Source of the DNA: GCA-2693325 sp964011675
Lineage (GTDB): Bacteria; Latescibacterota; UBA2968; UBA8231
Direction: 5' to 3'
DNA: 54,354 nucleotides
NCBI GenBank assembly: GCA_964011675.1
Contig: CAXGPR010000015.1
Span: 1 to 54,354, forward strand
The first letter of the stretch is position 1; every line of letters starts with the position of its first letter. Under the pieces are notes generated by a model, which saw only the letters and a program-made list of their open reading frames with translations, was not told the origin of the DNA and did not search any database. The translations under genes were made by a program, and so were the position numbers. Below are positions 52,485 through 54,354 of the stretch, piece by piece.

Positions 52485-53213
52485 ATGAAAAGAGACATCC
52501 CGTTTCTTTTTGCCTTTTTGGCTTGGCTTGGTTGCTCTGGGGATACGCCCACCAATGGAGGTGAGACAGGGCAGCCTCTGCGCGTTGAGTGGCAAGAAGG
52601 AGACGTCATTGTCGCAATGGGCACGAGCCTAACTTTTGGTTACGGTTCGGGGTGCAGAGTGTTGCCACCACGCAGTCCATGTTCCGGAGACTCTTCCTAT
52701 CCTACGCTGTTGAGTAATGAACTGCGCCTGCCCGTGATCAACTTGGCGCAGATTAGGTCTACCACGGCGGAAGGCTTGAAACAGATGAACGCAGTGCTGT
52801 TGCTGAACCCCGTTTTGGTGATTCTAGAATACGGTGCAAACGATCTGATACAGGGTGTGTCGTTGGAAAATTCACGTGCTAATTTAAGCCGTATTATTGA
52901 GGGTTTTCACGAGTCGGGTTCTGCGGTCGTTCTGCTCAGTTCGATGCATCCTGACATGATTGAAAAAACGCCAGAGGGTCATCGGCTACAGGGGTTAAGT
53001 GAAGGCGCATTGGCCTATCATGCGATGATCGTCGAGCTGGCGAATTTATACGGACTGCCTGTAGTTGATTACCTATTTGAGGATATATGGTGGAAGCGCG
53101 AATTGATGTTTGATGCATTACATCCAAACGGAATGGGTTACTTAATTATGAAGGAGAATATATTGTCCAACCTAAGTGCATATTTTGTCGTAAACGACAT
53201 GATGGAGCTCTGA
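52485..53213 (+). CDS. SGNH/GDSL-family lipase/esterase lipoprotein
   Basis: 242 residues from ATG 52485; the frame opens at TTG 52434 but the later ATG gives a lipoprotein signal (FLAWLGC, Cys near residue 18). The nucleophile Ser is in MGTSLTFGYG (block I), NLAQIRS is block II, EYGANDLI block III with the oxyanion Asn, and DALHPNGMG holds the catalytic Asp-His (block V). Probably a periplasmic or outer-membrane-anchored esterase or thioesterase. It overlaps the next gene by one base (TGATG). Confidence 0.88.
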   Translation: MKRDIPFLFAFLAWLGCSGDTPTNGGETGQPLRVEWQEGDVIVAMGTSLTFGYGSGCRVLPPRSPCSGDSSYPTLLSNELRLPVINLAQIRSTTAEGLKQMNAVLLLNPVLVILEYGANDLIQGVSLENSRANLSRIIEGFHESGSAVVLLSSMHPDMIEKTPEGHRLQGLSEGALAYHAMIVELANLYGLPVVDYLFEDIWWKRELMFDALHPNGMGYLIMKENILSNLSAYFVVNDMMEL

Positions 53214-53746
53214 TGACAGATGTAAAAAGTGGACATGCTGCTTGGATGTCGAGTCTATTAGGTGCGCCCATGCGCTTTGATCTATCAGCCAGTGGAGGGG
53301 CGATTGAGCCAGATCGGTACGGAGAGGTGGCCGCGCTCATTACAAATTTGACACACCGTCGCGGAGAGGTATTAGACCGCGATGGACGCTTAGACTGGCG
53401 GAATACAAGCGATGTAGAATCGCTGCAGATCACCGTGCAGAGCGAACAAGATCAGATGCACGTGCGGATACGAGCAGACTATGCAGCCATGACTTTCTTT
53501 GCTTTTTTCGCTATTCTGTTTTCGGGTATGTTCGTTGCCGCAGCGCTTGGTGGCTTTGCCTTTCAGCCGAGCACGTTTGAGGGTATGGCTTTGATTGGCA
53601 TAGTTGGCGCTGTCGGATCTTATGCGGCGGCGCGAGCCGCTTGGAAGAGCTTCGCCCAGAAGCGCTGTCGCGACTTACAGAAATTGCTCGATAGTCTCAC
53701 GACTTTTTCCGAAGATGCAAAAAATTACGACGAAGTCGCACAGTAG
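53213..53746 (+). CDS. Two-TM hypothetical membrane protein
   Basis: 177 residues. Residues about 1-85 are soluble and polar; two hydrophobic helices follow (TFFAFFAILFSGMFVAAALGG and FEGMALIGIVGAVGSYAAA), then a charged C-terminal tail that could form a coiled coil (KRCRDLQKLLDSLTTFSEDA). No family recognised. Translationally coupled to the SGNH lipoprotein. Its last 22 bases overlap the convergent end of ctaA. Confidence 0.68.
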   Translation: MTDVKSGHAAWMSSLLGAPMRFDLSASGGAIEPDRYGEVAALITNLTHRRGEVLDRDGRLDWRNTSDVESLQITVQSEQDQMHVRIRADYAAMTFFAFFAILFSGMFVAAALGGFAFQPSTFEGMALIGIVGAVGSYAAARAAWKSFAQKRCRDLQKLLDSLTTFSEDAKNYDEVAQ

Positions 53747-54354
53747 CAACTCATCAGGCCTGCACCGAAGAGCGCAACTGCCGTAGCCTGGTGAAGTGAT
53801 GCCAGCGCGATGGGCATGCCGCCAAGCACGGTGGCAATGCCCAGCAGAACTTGTAACAGGGTAATACCCATCACGGCAGTTGTGCTTATGCGAAGCAAAG
53901 GGGCCACATGTGTAGCTCGCCCTCGAATATAAAGCCAAATCGCCAGCCCCAAGACGACAAACGCGAACCACCGATGCTGAAAATGAACCATAGGGCTGCT
54001 GTCGAGTAAATTGATCCAGGCAGGCGCCAGGTTAAACAACCCGTCCGGAATCAATTGACCGAACATGAGAGGGAACGTATTTGATATGTACCCCGCTTTA
54101 AGACCCGCTAAAAGTCCACCTGCTGCAATCTGGATATACAGTGCTGCGAAAAACAGAACGCTCGGCAGGGCCAGTGGAGTAGAATCCGCTTTGCGTTCGT
54201 GTGGAATAAGGTTCTTGAAAGCCTGCCAGAGGCATGTGGCTAGCAGGAGTAGCGCACCACTCAGATGCAGTGTGAGGCGAATATGACTCACGCTTGGACG
54301 ATCTTCTAAACCGCTCTTGACCATAAGCCAGCCGATGAGACCTTGAAGAGCGAA
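53725..54354 (-). CDS. ctaA: Heme A synthase CtaA/Cox15, C-terminal part
   Basis: Membrane oxygenase that converts heme O to heme A for cytochrome oxidases. The frame stays open to the right edge of the window (ALQGLIGWLMVKSGL at the start), so the gene's 5' end lies beyond it. About five hydrophobic helices remain; heme-ligand histidines are visible in HIRLTLHLSGALLL, MVHFQHRWFAFVV and LASLHQATAVALF. The C-terminus ends at TAA 53725 and overlaps the facing gene by 22 bases. It indicates an aerobic respiratory chain with heme A. Confidence 0.92.
   Translation of the reverse strand, partial: FALQGLIGWLMVKSGLEDRPSVSHIRLTLHLSGALLLLATCLWQAFKNLIPHERKADSTPLALPSVLFFAALYIQIAAGGLLAGLKAGYISNTFPLMFGQLIPDGLFNLAPAWINLLDSSPMVHFQHRWFAFVVLGLAIWLYIRGRATHVAPLLRISTTAVMGITLLQVLLGIATVLGGMPIALASLHQATAVALFGAGLMSCYCATSS

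Noticed and set aside
1..54354. Insertion sequences, prophage, CRISPR arrays, tRNA or rRNA genes
   Set aside because: No transposase, integrase, repeat-spacer pattern, cloverleaf or rRNA-like segment was visible on reading both strands.

Overview
This window looks like chromosomal DNA from a Gram-negative, aerobic, didermic bacterium of moderate GC content. It carries many outer-membrane proteins, lipoproteins with lipoboxes, a flagellin, a bactofilin, a heme A synthase (CtaA/Cox15) and bS21. The set includes a PorX-type response regulator (receiver plus PglZ) followed by tsaE, a PorV/PorQ-like barrel, a bactofilin and a protease/TolB-propeller/BamA fusion. That set points to the FCB superphylum or a neighbour such as Latescibacterota, rather than Proteobacteria or Bacillota. 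The phylum is inferred from gene content only; no rRNA is present. I see no tRNA, rRNA, CRISPR array, prophage or insertion sequence. Layout: (1) 1-8541 is a copper/heavy-metal export block: CusB-like adaptor (5' end cut by the window edge), CusA-like RND pump, a small damaged secreted-protein gene, and a CopA ATPase. (2) 8604-15059 runs on in the same direction: a UPF0261 protein, a cupin and a PEP-hydrolase-family TIM barrel (the two halves of plant Tm-1 as separate genes), then a CopZ-like HMA protein, a TrmH/SpoU methyltransferase, an SDR and a family B DNA polymerase. (3) 15070-25447 is central metabolism: M19 dipeptidase, animal-type xylulokinase, GlyA, an enolase-superfamily enzyme with a SelA-like PLP enzyme, a GNAT-like acyltransferase, glucokinase and G6PDH. 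(4) 25448-25790 is a regulatory region. It has a near-consensus sigma70 promoter facing zwf, an early intrinsic terminator, and a competing downstream stem, so it reads as an attenuator or a small RNA. A second promoter faces an epimerase gene. (5) 25791-30498: nucleotide-sugar epimerase, a double-ATP-cone 2-phosphoglycerate-kinase-like protein, bactofilin, a short flagellin with a possible sigma54 promoter, and a DUF2279 protein. (6) 30629-37418: a histidine kinase whose sensor region is a threefold repeat, the PorX-like regulator, TsaE and three envelope proteins. (7) 37482-44913 on the minus strand: TPR lipoprotein, the HExxH/TolB-propeller/BamA fusion and a lipoprotein in one overlapping operon; then a GT-C glycosyltransferase, an NlpC/P60 lipoprotein and a 3-hydroxyacyl-CoA dehydrogenase. 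(8) 44945-54354: a 42-codon ORF, galactonate-dehydratase-like enzyme, minimal zincin, ADP-ribosylglycohydrolase, OmpA protein with calcium-type repeats, VOC protein, bS21, aldo/keto reductase, a 47-residue protein, PurO-type IMP cyclohydrolase, SGNH hydrolase, a membrane protein and the C-terminal part of CtaA (its 5' end lies beyond the right edge). The genes of most interest are the zwf leader, the triplicated sensor kinase with its PorX-like partner, and the protease-barrel operon.
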